Origin: Flaccisagitta enflata
Lineage: Eukaryota > Chaetognatha > Sagittoidea > Aphragmophora
DNA: 64,000 nucleotides
Assembly: GCA_965153355.1 (NCBI GenBank)
Contig: OZ231126.1
Coordinates: forward strand, 992,001 to 1,056,000
Direction: 5' to 3'
Position numbers and translations under genes: made by a program. The notes beneath the pieces were generated by a model. It did no database searches, was not told where the DNA came from, and worked only from the letters and a program-made list of their open reading frames with translations. Every line of letters starts with the position of its first letter. Position 1 is the first letter of the stretch. Shown here piece by piece: positions 55,073 to 64,000 of the stretch.

Positions 55073-56165
55073 TTATGAAAGTTGGACAACATTACTACTC
55101 AACAATATCTAAAATAAGGACAAGAGCCTTTGGAGCTCTTACTGGTGTTTAATCCAGACCCATCATAGCTATCCTATAAATTTCTGAAAAAACATTCCCT
55201 CTTCAGAAATTATCATAGGACTTGTCAAAAGTTATGCAACATTTAGAAAAGGGTAACCAATTTCTTTCTATACATGAGATATGCAGACCACAAGAAAACA
55301 CTATATGGCAAAAATATGAAGAAACCATATCCATCTGGGCACCTTCTTATACTCCTCATATACCAAAGATAGCAAGAAACTCAAACTCTCTTCCTCCTGA
55401 AACAACCCTATCAAAAATCCAATGTCAACCCCAAAATCTTGAATTCAAAATTTCTGAAGTATTTCATTCCAATTGTTAAAAATGTCAAATCACCTCAGGA
55501 TGAACTAGTTACCAAAAGATAAGCTATTTAACAGAGGCAATGTTGTAAAAAACCATACCCTTAGAGGCAAGAATCGAGGATAAACCATATGGGACTGCCG
55601 GCATTCCATACCAAGGTACTGAATAATATGAAAGTTGGACAACATTACTACTCAACAATATCTAAAATAAGGACAAGAGCCTTTGGAGCTCTTACTGGTG
55701 TTTAATCCAGACCCATCACAACTATCCTATAAATTTCTGAAAAAACATTCCCTCTTCAGAAATTATCATAGGACTTGTCAAAAGTTATGCAACATTTAGA
55801 AAAGGGTAACCAATTTCTTTCTATACATGAGATATGCAGACCACAAGAAAACACTTGATAAATATGGCGACCATATGAAGAGACCATATCCATCTGGGCA
55901 CCTTCTTATACTCCTCATATACCAAAGATAGCAAGAAACTCAAACTCTCTTCCTCCTGAAACAACCCTCTCAAAAATCCAATGTCAACCCCAAAATCTTG
56001 AATTCAAAATTTCTGTAGTATTTCATTCCAATTGTTAAAAATGTCAATTGTCAAATCACCTCAGGATGTACTAGTTACCAAAAGATAAGCGATTTACCAG
56101 AGGCAATGTTGTAAAAAACCATACCCTTAGAGGCAGGAATCTAGGATCAACCATACGGGACCGCC
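55073..56165 (+). repeat. ~540 bp satellite, cluster 2 (two units)
   Basis: Two near-identical units start at ATGAAAGTTGGACAACATTA (55077 and 55630), contain GCCTTTGGAGCTCTTACTGG and CATCTGGGCACCTTCTTATA, and end near GACCGCCGGCAT. They are clearly related to the 43.6 kb cluster but diverged in the middle. The open frame at 55222-55479 lies inside the repeat. Confidence 0.85.
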
Positions 56166-56199
56166 GGCATAGATGCAATATGTCAGAATTCTTATCATC

Positions 56200-56530
56200 T
56201 CAACTGACAACTTGAGATATCAGACAAGAATATAAAATATAAATCACCTTCTTGAAGTTATGTCAATCCAGTTTGATGCAATTGACAAATTTCCATTGAT
56301 GTTAAAAACTAAATTTTGCAAAAAGAGGATTCACACTTCTGTGACTAAGTCAATCAAATTTGATGCAAATGGCGAAAGAAATTTCGCTGATGTAAAAAAC
56401 TAAATCGTGCAAAAAGAGGATTGGCACTTCAGTGACTATGTCAATCAAGTTTTATGCAAATGGCAAACGAACTTTCACAGAAAAAAAACCCTATATCTTG
56501 CAAAAGGAGGATTCGCACTTCAGTGACTAC
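56200..56530 (+). repeat. ~100 bp repeat array, right part
   Basis: Continuation of the 54.6 kb array beyond the satellite dimer, consistent with the dimer having been inserted into it. Confidence 0.65.
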
Positions 56531-56636
56531 CAGACTGGGCCGTAGGACCCTTATGAAGGCAGATTGGCTACCAACAGCAGGGACTGGCTTCATTCATCAT
56601 AACAACAAGATTTGCCAAGTTTCATGACCATATGAT

Positions 56637-59048
56637 CGATTTTACTCATGGCCGCCACCCCCCCTAAAATCCCAGCATGAGGGTTGTTGTGGTAAAAATT
56701 CCAACTTTGGGTCACTTTGGCCTCAAAATTAGGCCCCTTCGAATTCAAATTTTGACCTAAAATCCATGAGATTATAAAACTAGAGCTCAAGAGCTAACTA
56801 AAGGTGCAATCCGCATGTTTTTATCTTGATTTGTTGAGATTTGAGAGCATTTCAAAGATGAAAGGGTATGAGGGTCAAATTGCATCCTATTTTCAGTGGC
56901 AATTTTGACATTTTTCACAGATTTGAACATATTTTGGCTTGGGATGGACTAATCTGCATGAAATTGGTGATCAAATTGAAGAGTTTTTACTGCTTTAGCA
57001 GATGGTAAAAAAATTTTTGATCGAATTTGCCCTCAATTTTTTTTATGACTGTAGAAGCAGGTGTTAAAAAGTCGATTTTCTTGAAAATTGAGCAATTTTG
57101 GACAAAAAATAAGACCACTTCCATTTTTAAGAAAGATTTAAAATCCATGAGCAAAATTAAGAGCTGCTCAAGAGCTAACTAGTGGTGCAATCGGCATGTC
57201 AATATGTTTTTGCATTTAGATTTTACAGAACTTTAAAGATCAAAGGGTATGTCAAAATGACCATTTATGATAACTTTTGCCGTTTTGGCCTCAAATTGGG
57301 TTCACTTTGCCGCAGTAATCTATAGAAAAATCTGTGAGATCACAAAACTAGAGCTCAAGATCTAACCAGTGGTGCAATCCACATGTTGCTTTCATTTTTC
57401 GTTAAAGTTTGAGAGCATTTCAAATATGGAAGGGTAAGAGGGTTATTTTACTGGATAAACTTGAGGGTCAAACTTGACAATTTTTACATTTTTAGTTGCG
57501 GACACGCAACTCTATAAGAGGCTTTGTCCGTCCGTTGGTCGGTCAGTTGGTCGGTCCGTTGGTCGGTCCGTTGGTCGGTCGGTCGGTCCGTGGACACGAG
57601 TCGAAAAGTGAGGAAATGAGCGTTTTAGAACATTTGTATTTCCGCCCCTGCCCACCCGTCCGCAACTGATGGCCGTGTATCCGGCCTTGTTTGATATGTC
57701 TTGGCTTTGGTTGGACAAATATGGATAAAATTGGTTACAAAATTGAAGATTTTTTGATGCTATGATTCTGGTAAAATTTTTGATCGATATGACCCTCAAA
57801 ATGTTTTAGAGACTGATGAAGCAGGTGCTAAAAAAAGTATATTTTTGCCCATTTGGTTACTTTTTTCACAAAATTTTTGTGCTTCCGAGCTAGAAAAAGA
57901 CAAGAAATTCATGAGAAAACCTAGATAACATCATGCCGATTGCACCACTGGCTAGCTCTGGAGCTCTAGTTTTATTGTCTCATGGAATTTTTTGTCCGAT
58001 ATTGACATCAGAGTGACTCAAATTAGAGGCCAAGATGGCCAAAATGGCCATGCATACTTATTTGGACAGTCCCTTTAATCTTTTAAATTCTGTTAAATCT
58101 AAATGCAAAATCATAAAGACATGGCGATTGCACCACTAGTTAGCTTTTGAACAATTCTTTATTTTGGCCATGGATTTTAGGTCAATTATTGAATTGGAAG
58201 TAGACGAATTTGTTGTCAAAAATTGCCCAATTTACAAAAAAAAAATTTTTGCATCTGCTTCTATGGTCATTAAAAAAAATTGGGGGACATATCGATCAAA
58301 AAATCTTTTACCATCTGCTAGAGCAGCAAAAACTCTTCAGTTTGGTCACCAATTTCATGCAGATTGGTTCATCCAAAGCCGGGAAATATTGAAATTAGTG
58401 AAAAGTGTCATTATCGCCATTGAAATTTAAGCTGCAATTTGACCTTCCTACCCTTTCATCTTTGAAATGCTCTAAAATCTTAACAAATTAAGATAGAAAT
58501 ATGCGGATTGCACCACTGGTTAGCCCTTGAGCTCTAGTTTTATAATCTCACAGATTTTTTTATCGATTTCTACAGCAAAGTGACCCCATATTGAGGCCAA
58601 AACGGCCAAAGTGACCATAAATGGTCAATAGAAGTCAATAAAAAAAAATTGAGGGCAAATTTGATCAAAAATTTTTTTACCATCAGCTAAAGCAGCAAAA
58701 ACTCTTCAATTTGATCACCAATTTCATGCATATTGGTCCATCCAAAGCCAAAATATGTTCAAATCTGTGAAAAATGTCAAAATTGCCACCGAAAATAGGC
58801 TGCAATTTGACCCTCATACCCTTTCATCTTTGAAATGCTCTCAAATCTCAACAAATTAAGATAAAAACATGCGGATTGCATCACTAGTTAGCTCTTGAGC
58901 TCTAGTTTTATAATCTCATGGATTTTAGGTCAAAATTTAAATTCGAAGGGGCCTAATTTTGAGGCCAAAGTGACCCAAAGTTGGAATTTTCACCACAACA
59001 ACCCTCATGCTGGGATTTTAGGGGGGGTGGCGGCCATGAGTAAAATCG
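56637..59048 (+). mobile_element. 2.4 kb foldback element (CGATTTTACTCATGGCCGCC ends)
   Basis: The left arm begins CGATTTTACTCATGGCCGCC and the right arm ends with its exact complement. The first ~170 bp of the arms match almost perfectly, and homology continues, with rearrangement and internal repeats (CAATTTGATCACCAATTTCA, CTAGAGCTCAAGAGCTAACT), toward a centre near 57840. Identical short frames at both ends (minus 56590-56790, plus 58895 onward) are mirror copies of one sequence. A hairpin/ACGG element is inserted at 57494-57690. I could not define a TSD. Confidence 0.75.
57494..57690 (+). mobile_element. Hairpin/ACGG element inside the foldback
   Basis: Palindrome AGTTGCGGACACGCAACT (57494-57511), CTATAAGAGGCTTTGTCC, (GTTGGTCGGTCC)n, GAGTCGAAAAGTGAGGAAAT, CCTGCCCACCCGTCCGCAAC, and GGCCGTGTATCCGGCCTTGT. 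Complete and nearly complementary to the copy at 49585. Confidence 0.7.
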
Positions 59049-59076
59049 CATCTTTCAAAATTCTTTGTCTTCCGGA

Positions 59077-59250
<174 letters not shown>

Positions 59251-59262
59251 CACCCAAGTTAC

Positions 59263-59594
59263 CTAGTAAAGAGCCCCAACGACAGACATCTACAGGCGAT
59301 GGTGGGGAACCTCCACAAGAACACCATCGTCGTTCCCCAAACGGTCAAATTCCTTTTGAGTGGATTGGCTTCGAACTTGTAGGACGTGTAGTCGGTGGCA
59401 GCGAGAGATAGAGAAGCCATGGAGCTGATGATGGACAGAATCTGAGCGACGCTGTCGAGGCCGCCGAGGCTACTCAATCGAGCCGCCATCGAGATTTGGA
59501 TCAACGCCTGAGGAGCCGATTCCAGAGGAGCCGATTCCAGAAAGGCCTCGTTGAAGCGTTCCGCCGATAGATCCACCATGTCGTGCAGAAGAAC
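59263..59594 (-). CDS. XK-related protein, exon 4 (signature ESAPQ exon)
   Basis: Minus-strand frame VLLHDMVDLSAERFNEAFLE, then SAPLESAPQALIQISMAARL, QILSIISSMASLSLAATDY and VFLWRFPTIACRCLSLGLFT. This is the core of XK-related (XKR) membrane proteins: the EAFLESAPQL helix, an SI-SS--SLSWA-T-Y helix and an LWR--TI--R-L-L helix. XKR8-type members scramble plasma-membrane phospholipids after caspase cleavage. A LESAP pentapeptide is duplicated in tandem by an exact 15 bp repeat inside the signature. Donor ACTAG|GTAACT follows at 59262 (phase 2), so at least one further exon exists but was not found. The 5' edge (acceptor CTCAAG at 59595, phase 0) is the least certain junction. Confidence 0.82.
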
Positions 59595-59705
59595 CTTGAG
59601 TCGCGTTGTAAGTTCATAACAAATCATATCTTCACAGTAATTAGTGGGTGTGGACGTGTGATTGTGTTTGAGCCTGTGTGTCTGTCTATCTGAGAGTCCA
59701 TGCAT

Positions 59706-59965
<260 letters not shown>

Positions 59966-59969
59966 CTAC

Positions 59970-61286
59970 CTCCATCTCAGATTTGTTCTCTCTATTTTCC
60001 ACCGTTATCTTTTGTTTTTGAGCCCTCAATGCTTGTTCCATGAGGCGCTCCAAACACATGTCTTCCACTTTCTGGTCATCGTCAAGATTGCCGGAATGTT
60101 GCTGCGATTGTTCATTTGTCGAATCAGCATTGCCGACGTTGTTGTTACTGATTTCCGACTTCGTTGTTATTGTGCTTTGGGCATTTAAGTTGATGTCAGA
60201 TTGCACGGCCTCTCGTTGATTCGCGGAAATCACTTTGGTCATTGATGTCGTTGACTTTTTGTCTCTCGCAAGATGTCGCCCGTTTGCTCTCTGGTCAGCA
60301 TTGGATGACGTCGAAATTGTTCTTTTTTCTTTCGTCGCTTTTGGCAAATCTTTTTCCGGACTGGTCATTAAAGCTATAGATGTCGCTCGTCTGTTCTGCC
60401 CATTTTTCTCAGGACTACTTTGCGACGTCGTTGAAATTGTCCTTTTGTCTTTCGTCAATTTCTGTGTGGTTTTCTCTGGACTGACATCTGACCTTGGTGC
60501 GTCCGTCGCGCCAATCGAGTTCATTTCCGTCTCCTTCAAAATCTTTTTGCCTTCTTCGTCAAATTCGCTTTCGTCAGAGTCCGTGTAGAAAAAGTCCTCG
60601 TCATTCACGTAGATGTCGTCGTCTTCGTCGTCGACATCGTCCACATCGCCGTCATCGTTTCCATCGTTGTTACTTCGCAGTTTTCCATCGTCATTGTTTC
60701 CGTCTTCTATATCACCGTCCCTATCATTTCCACGTTCTGGATCCCCGCCAGCTTCCTCATCGACGTCCATAACTTCGTCAACTTCGAAGTTGACGCGCCT
60801 TTCCACATCCGTTCCCGCACCCACCTCAAAATCGTCCTCCGCACCCACCTCAAAATCGTCCTCTTTTTCCTTCTCAGTCAATTGATCATTTTCAATCAAA
60901 TAATTTCCCTCCGACGGTTTTTGTCCCGACCAGAGAAAACTTAGGTTTGACTTGGGTCCGTTGAGAACATTCACTGCGCCATCTATGGTTTTGCTCATGG
61001 TTTCCTTTACAGTCAATTTTTGAATATCTCTGTTTTCTCTTTCTTTCATCTTGACTCCTTTCTTGCTTCCCCTTCTTCGGCTGCTGTTGCCGTGGCCGTG
61101 GGTGTTATTGTTGTCGTCGTTACTGTTGCTGTTGACGAATTTGAGCATTTCGGCTTTCATTTGATTGAGTTTGATGACGATCAGGACGACCCTCATTTGG
61201 CGACAAACGATGAGAAGCGGCATGAAAATCAGCAACAGCAGCTTCAATATCGGTCGCAGAGGCTTTTTCAAGAAAAACTTGACAAC
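59970..61286 (-). CDS. XK-related protein, exon 3 (TM3 and long acidic loop)
   Basis: The acceptor TTTCTACTTCAG is followed in phase 0 by VVKFFLKKPLRPILKLLLLI, FMPLLIVCRQMRVVLIVIK, a TM-like segment corresponding to the third helix region of XKR proteins. The remaining ~380 residues are a low-complexity loop: an Asn/His/Gly stretch, a duplicated EDDFEVGA, a strongly acidic Asp/Glu/Asn block and Ser/Thr/Lys repeats such as TKDKRTISTTSQSSPEK. Most XKR proteins have only a short cytoplasmic loop here, so this insertion is unusual. Donor GAG|GTAGGA follows 59970 (phase 0). Exon length is 439 codons. Confidence 0.8.
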
Positions 61287-61716
61287 CTGAAGTAGAAAGC
61301 AGGAAAGAAAATATAGTCATAGAATGGCCGGCGTGGCATCGGTCCAGCCTACAGCCACCACGGTTTAGACGGGATGGGGTGTGACCAAACTCCCTGTCCA
61401 AAGGGAGGAACCGCTTCAGGGTCAGTGAATGCCAAGGCCGATGTGCAACCGAAAATCTCCGCTGTTAGATAACAGGGGCAACTTACTGAAACAAACAAAG
61501 AAATTTTCCGATTTTTACCCACGTTCATCCCAGATAGTCAAATAATGACCATTTCTTGGCATAGAAACAGTTGACCATCAATTTTCGAGGGGGAGAAATG
61601 AATACCTACGGCAGATGATGACTATTGTAAAACCTGTTGATAGCTGGTACAAAGAGTAATGGACTTAATCAAGCACTGCAATATGCAAATCATCCCGATC
61701 ATCTCGATTGACCTTA

Positions 61717-61718
<2 letters not shown>

Positions 61719-61815
<97 letters not shown>

Positions 61816-61830
61816 TGTGTGTGTGTGCGT
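61719..61830 (+). repeat. (GT)n microsatellite in XKR intron 2
   Basis: About 50 GT units plus degenerate GTGTGCGTGT, lying between exons 2 and 3 of the minus-strand gene. Confidence 0.95.
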
Positions 61831-61898
61831 GTGCGTGTGAGATTATCAGAGATATCATTCGACAGTGTGTTTGTGTGCAAACGTCGGTGTATTTATAC

Positions 61899-62321
61899 CT
61901 TTGGCAGTGCCTGTCTTTGCTTCTCGCCGCTGAGCGCTTCGATGGCTGGATTCGCTTGGAATTTGTGCAGAAGATGCGATATGACTAGTCTTTCGCTGGG
62001 CGACCCGAAAACCTTAACGACACTCGGCAAATACACGCAAAACAACGTCAAAATGCCGAACCGGAAAAGCGTATCGGCATCCGGTTCAGTTGAGGGACTC
62101 AAAGCGGCTTCAGGGGCGACGGCGGCATCAAGAGCGGCTTTGGGGGTTGGAGAGGAAGTGAGGACTGAAGCTGAGTTGAGAGTTGTAAATGAGGTAGAAC
62201 TGTTGAGGGATACTAGGCTCGAGTTGGGAACCGGAGGCATGACGTCGAAAAATGAAGAAGAAGGTGAAGAAGAATTGGCGAAGACGACGACATCTTCGTG
62301 GGACAAATACAGAATAGCCAC
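61899..62321 (-). CDS. XK-related protein, exon 2 (TM2)
   Basis: Acceptor TTTTCTTATAG leads in phase 0 into VAILYLSHEDVVVFANSSS, a Ser/Thr/Ala/Pro-rich loop of about 60 residues, then LFRFGILTLFCVYLPSVVKV, matching the XKR second helix (FGLTLFFVLLPS-type). It ends KQRQALPK at donor AAAG|GTATAA (61898), phase 0, 141 codons. Joining exon 1 gives DIGTDFR-VAILYLSHED, which follows the XKR pattern D-GTD---A--YL--GD at the TM1/TM2 junction. Confidence 0.8.
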
Positions 62322-62574
62322 CTATAAGAAAATTGAAAATTTCTCTAAGGTTGTGCGTTGGTACCTCGTTTTATCGCATGCTTGCCAATTAAACAAGACT
62401 CGATCCTCTATCATCGGTAGTATCAAAGCTCATGTACCTAAGTTAACAATGGCTATGATGCATTTTCAGAATAAGGCATTTTTGGCGCCGCTCGGCCTGG
62501 CCAACTGTCGCGAGTAACGGCAATTATTTTCATTAAAGACAAACGGCCCGAATATCAAAACAGTGTTAATAGGG

Positions 62575-62795
62575 CTTTAGGGCTGGGGTCCCAGCCTCAA
62601 GGCTTGAATCTGGGCCTGGAGGCTGAGATTGGAGCCTCAAGGCTAGGATTGGAGCGTCAATGCTGGGATTGGAGCCTCAAGGCTGCAATTTGAACGTCAA
62701 GGCTGGAATTGGAGCCTTAAGGCTAGGATAGGGGCCTTGAGGCTAGGATTGAGCCTTCGAGGCTTGGTTTGGAGCCTTGAGGCTGGGATCAAAGC
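62575..62795 (+). repeat. ~22 bp GGCTGGGATTGGAGCCTCAA minisatellite
   Basis: About ten diverged units, in intron 1 of the XK-related gene. Related in composition to the GGCTCAAATC units at 29.5 kb. Confidence 0.8.
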
Positions 62796-62979
62796 CAGGG
62801 GGGATAGAGAGGGAGAAAGAAAAAATATCCCACATGTGTAAAAGTATATGTATATGGACATCCTATGAAAATTTGCCGTCTTAAAGAGTCGAATAAAATG
62901 TGTAAATGAGACCCGAATGGTTTTCAGCTGTTCAACTCAAAGAGAAAAATCATGACCGACGTAATTGACATTTACTTAC

Positions 62980-63093
62980 TCTGAAATCAGTGCCGATGTC
63001 AACCATCATCATGACGACGCTGAACATTTTCCGGAAAATGAAAAACAGAAACATGTACTCAATTTGATTCTTCATTTTGAATGCAAACAGCAT
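62980..63093 (-). CDS. XK-related protein, exon 1 (start and TM1)
   Basis: Two in-frame ATGs are possible, at 63093 (CCCAAC-ATG) and 63075. The frame reads MLFAFKMKNQIEYMFLFFIF, RKMFSVVMMMVDIGTDFR and ends at donor AGA|GTAAGT (62979), phase 0. Hydrophobic TM1 followed by DIGTD matches the XKR motif D-GTD after the first helix. A stop lies in frame just upstream (63112-63114), so this is probably the true first coding exon. The four exons together give about 728 codons. No promoter element was identified. Confidence 0.75.
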
Positions 63094-63226
63094 GTTGGGC
63101 AAAGAAAAAAACTAGGTTATAGTTATGGTATCAAACCTAGGTTACCGCGATAAAGGAACGGAATTCATTTGTTTGTCTTCGAATTTTGAGATGGAATTAA
63201 GATGGAACGAATTTTAAGTTGACGAC

Positions 63227-63228
<2 letters not shown>

Positions 63229-63310
<82 letters not shown>
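63229..63310 (+). repeat. (CT)n microsatellite
   Basis: Pure TC run upstream of the XK-related gene. Confidence 0.95.
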
Positions 63311-63312
<2 letters not shown>

Positions 63313-63469
63313 AGGTCCAGGTCATCGAATTTAAATAACTCATGCACACTACTCATTATTCTTTGCTTTCCTCAACACTTCCTCTAATCTGGGATCTGAC
63401 ATGAAATTAAGTTTTCTCTACCCGGAGAACATGTAAATGAGATTCGGTAATGGATCAACTTTCGATTGA

Positions 63470-63563
63470 CACTCATATGCTTGATTGGTTGATTGATTGA
63501 TAGATTGAATGATTGATTGGTGGATTGGTTGATTGATCGGTTGATTAATTTTTTCATTGATTG

Positions 63564-63596
<33 letters not shown>

Positions 63597-63600
63597 CTAA
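63470..63600 (+). repeat. (TTGA)n tract
   Basis: GATTGATTGATT units with GGTTGATTGG variants. Confidence 0.9.
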
Positions 63601-63794
63601 GAGTCAGTTAATAATCGATGAATTGTGGATCAATTTACGTGGAATATTCCTCGTCATTCCCATACGTCACATAAATAATAAAGTTGTATTCTAATTATAC
63701 AGTGCGATGGGAGCAAAGACGACCTAAACTGGAGGATAGATTTTAAGTATCTTTGTTTTATTTAATGTATAAAAAAATTAAGATCTGTGCTGAT

Positions 63795-64000
63795 CAGGGG
63801 TGTATAAAGTTGATTATTCCCCTTCCCCCCCGCCGGTAGGGGGGGGGGAATAAAATCAAAAGGTTTGGAGATGGGGAAGAAAATCAAAAGTTTGAAAAAA
63901 AAAAATTTTTGAAGATCTAACACTTTTGGTAGTACCAAAAGGTAAAATACAATTACTACAACTTAATTTACCACTATTTAAACCTAAAATATATATTTTA
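63795..64000 (+). mobile_element. hAT-like MITE 'CAGGGGTGTAT', truncated by window end
   Basis: Starts CAGGGGTGTATAAAGTTGAT and matches the complement of 40385-40593 nearly base for base: the C-run/G-run pair, GGAATAAAATCAAAAGGTTT, GGTAGTACCAAAAGG and TACAATTACTACAACTTAAT. The left target copy would be GTGCTGAT (63787-63794). The far end lies beyond the window. Confidence 0.85.

Noticed and set aside
55222-55479. 85-codon frame in the 540 bp satellite
   Set aside because: The second, almost identical unit does not preserve the frame (its sequence differs around 55850), so it is not under coding constraint.

Overview
The window looks like intron-rich, repeat-dominated nuclear DNA of a metazoan. 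I cannot place it more narrowly than an invertebrate-like animal genome. The reasons are GT-AG spliced exons from animal protein families (XK-related scramblase, CD225/dispanin, a TRPC-like ankyrin exon, an ionotropic glutamate receptor ligand-binding exon), an intact APE-type LINE, hAT-like and Tc1/mariner-like non-autonomous elements, and very many microsatellites and minisatellites. I see no rRNA, tRNA, operon or CRISPR array.

Layout. 1-11 kb: simple repeats, minisatellites and many copies of a short element family. That family has an AGTCGCGTGCACGCGACT-type terminal hairpin and an ACGG/GTCC tetranucleotide core, and resembles pearl/HINE (Helentron-associated) elements. 11.46-14.14 kb: a 2.7 kb foldback element built of GTTAATTAAC subrepeats with an 8 bp target duplication. 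14-19 kb: simple repeats. 19.3-28.5 kb: a two-exon CD225/dispanin gene on the + strand. Its exon 1 carries an apparent +1 frameshift, and its 8.4 kb intron holds an intact LINE (22.0-25.6 kb), a foldback element and hairpin elements. 28.7-31.7 kb: an 11 bp TCTGGTCTAAG satellite. 32-36 kb: pyrimidine, GAA and CAG/CAA tracts with one doubtful exon. 36.9-40.6 kb: a hAT transposase C-terminal relic, then a hAT-like MITE with 8 bp TSD into which a second, inverted copy of the foldback element has inserted with its own 8 bp TSD. 40.6-49 kb: minisatellites, a ~540 bp satellite and hairpin elements. 49.1 kb: one iGluR-like exon (minus). 51.27-51.41 kb: one TRPC-like ankyrin exon (plus), followed directly by a ~1.5 kb intronic GAA tract. 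53.6-59.05 kb: two further foldback elements, one split by a MITE, around another ~540 bp satellite dimer. 59.26-63.09 kb: four exons of an XK-related gene on the minus strand. 63.8 kb to the end: another end of the hAT-like MITE.

The genes show no sign of forming a pathway; they are separate, mostly incomplete loci embedded in repeats. The most unusual content is structural: several large inverted-repeat elements with clean target duplications, some nested, and a hairpin family repeatedly associated with minisatellites. Every assignment was made by eye from sequence and family knowledge, with no database search.
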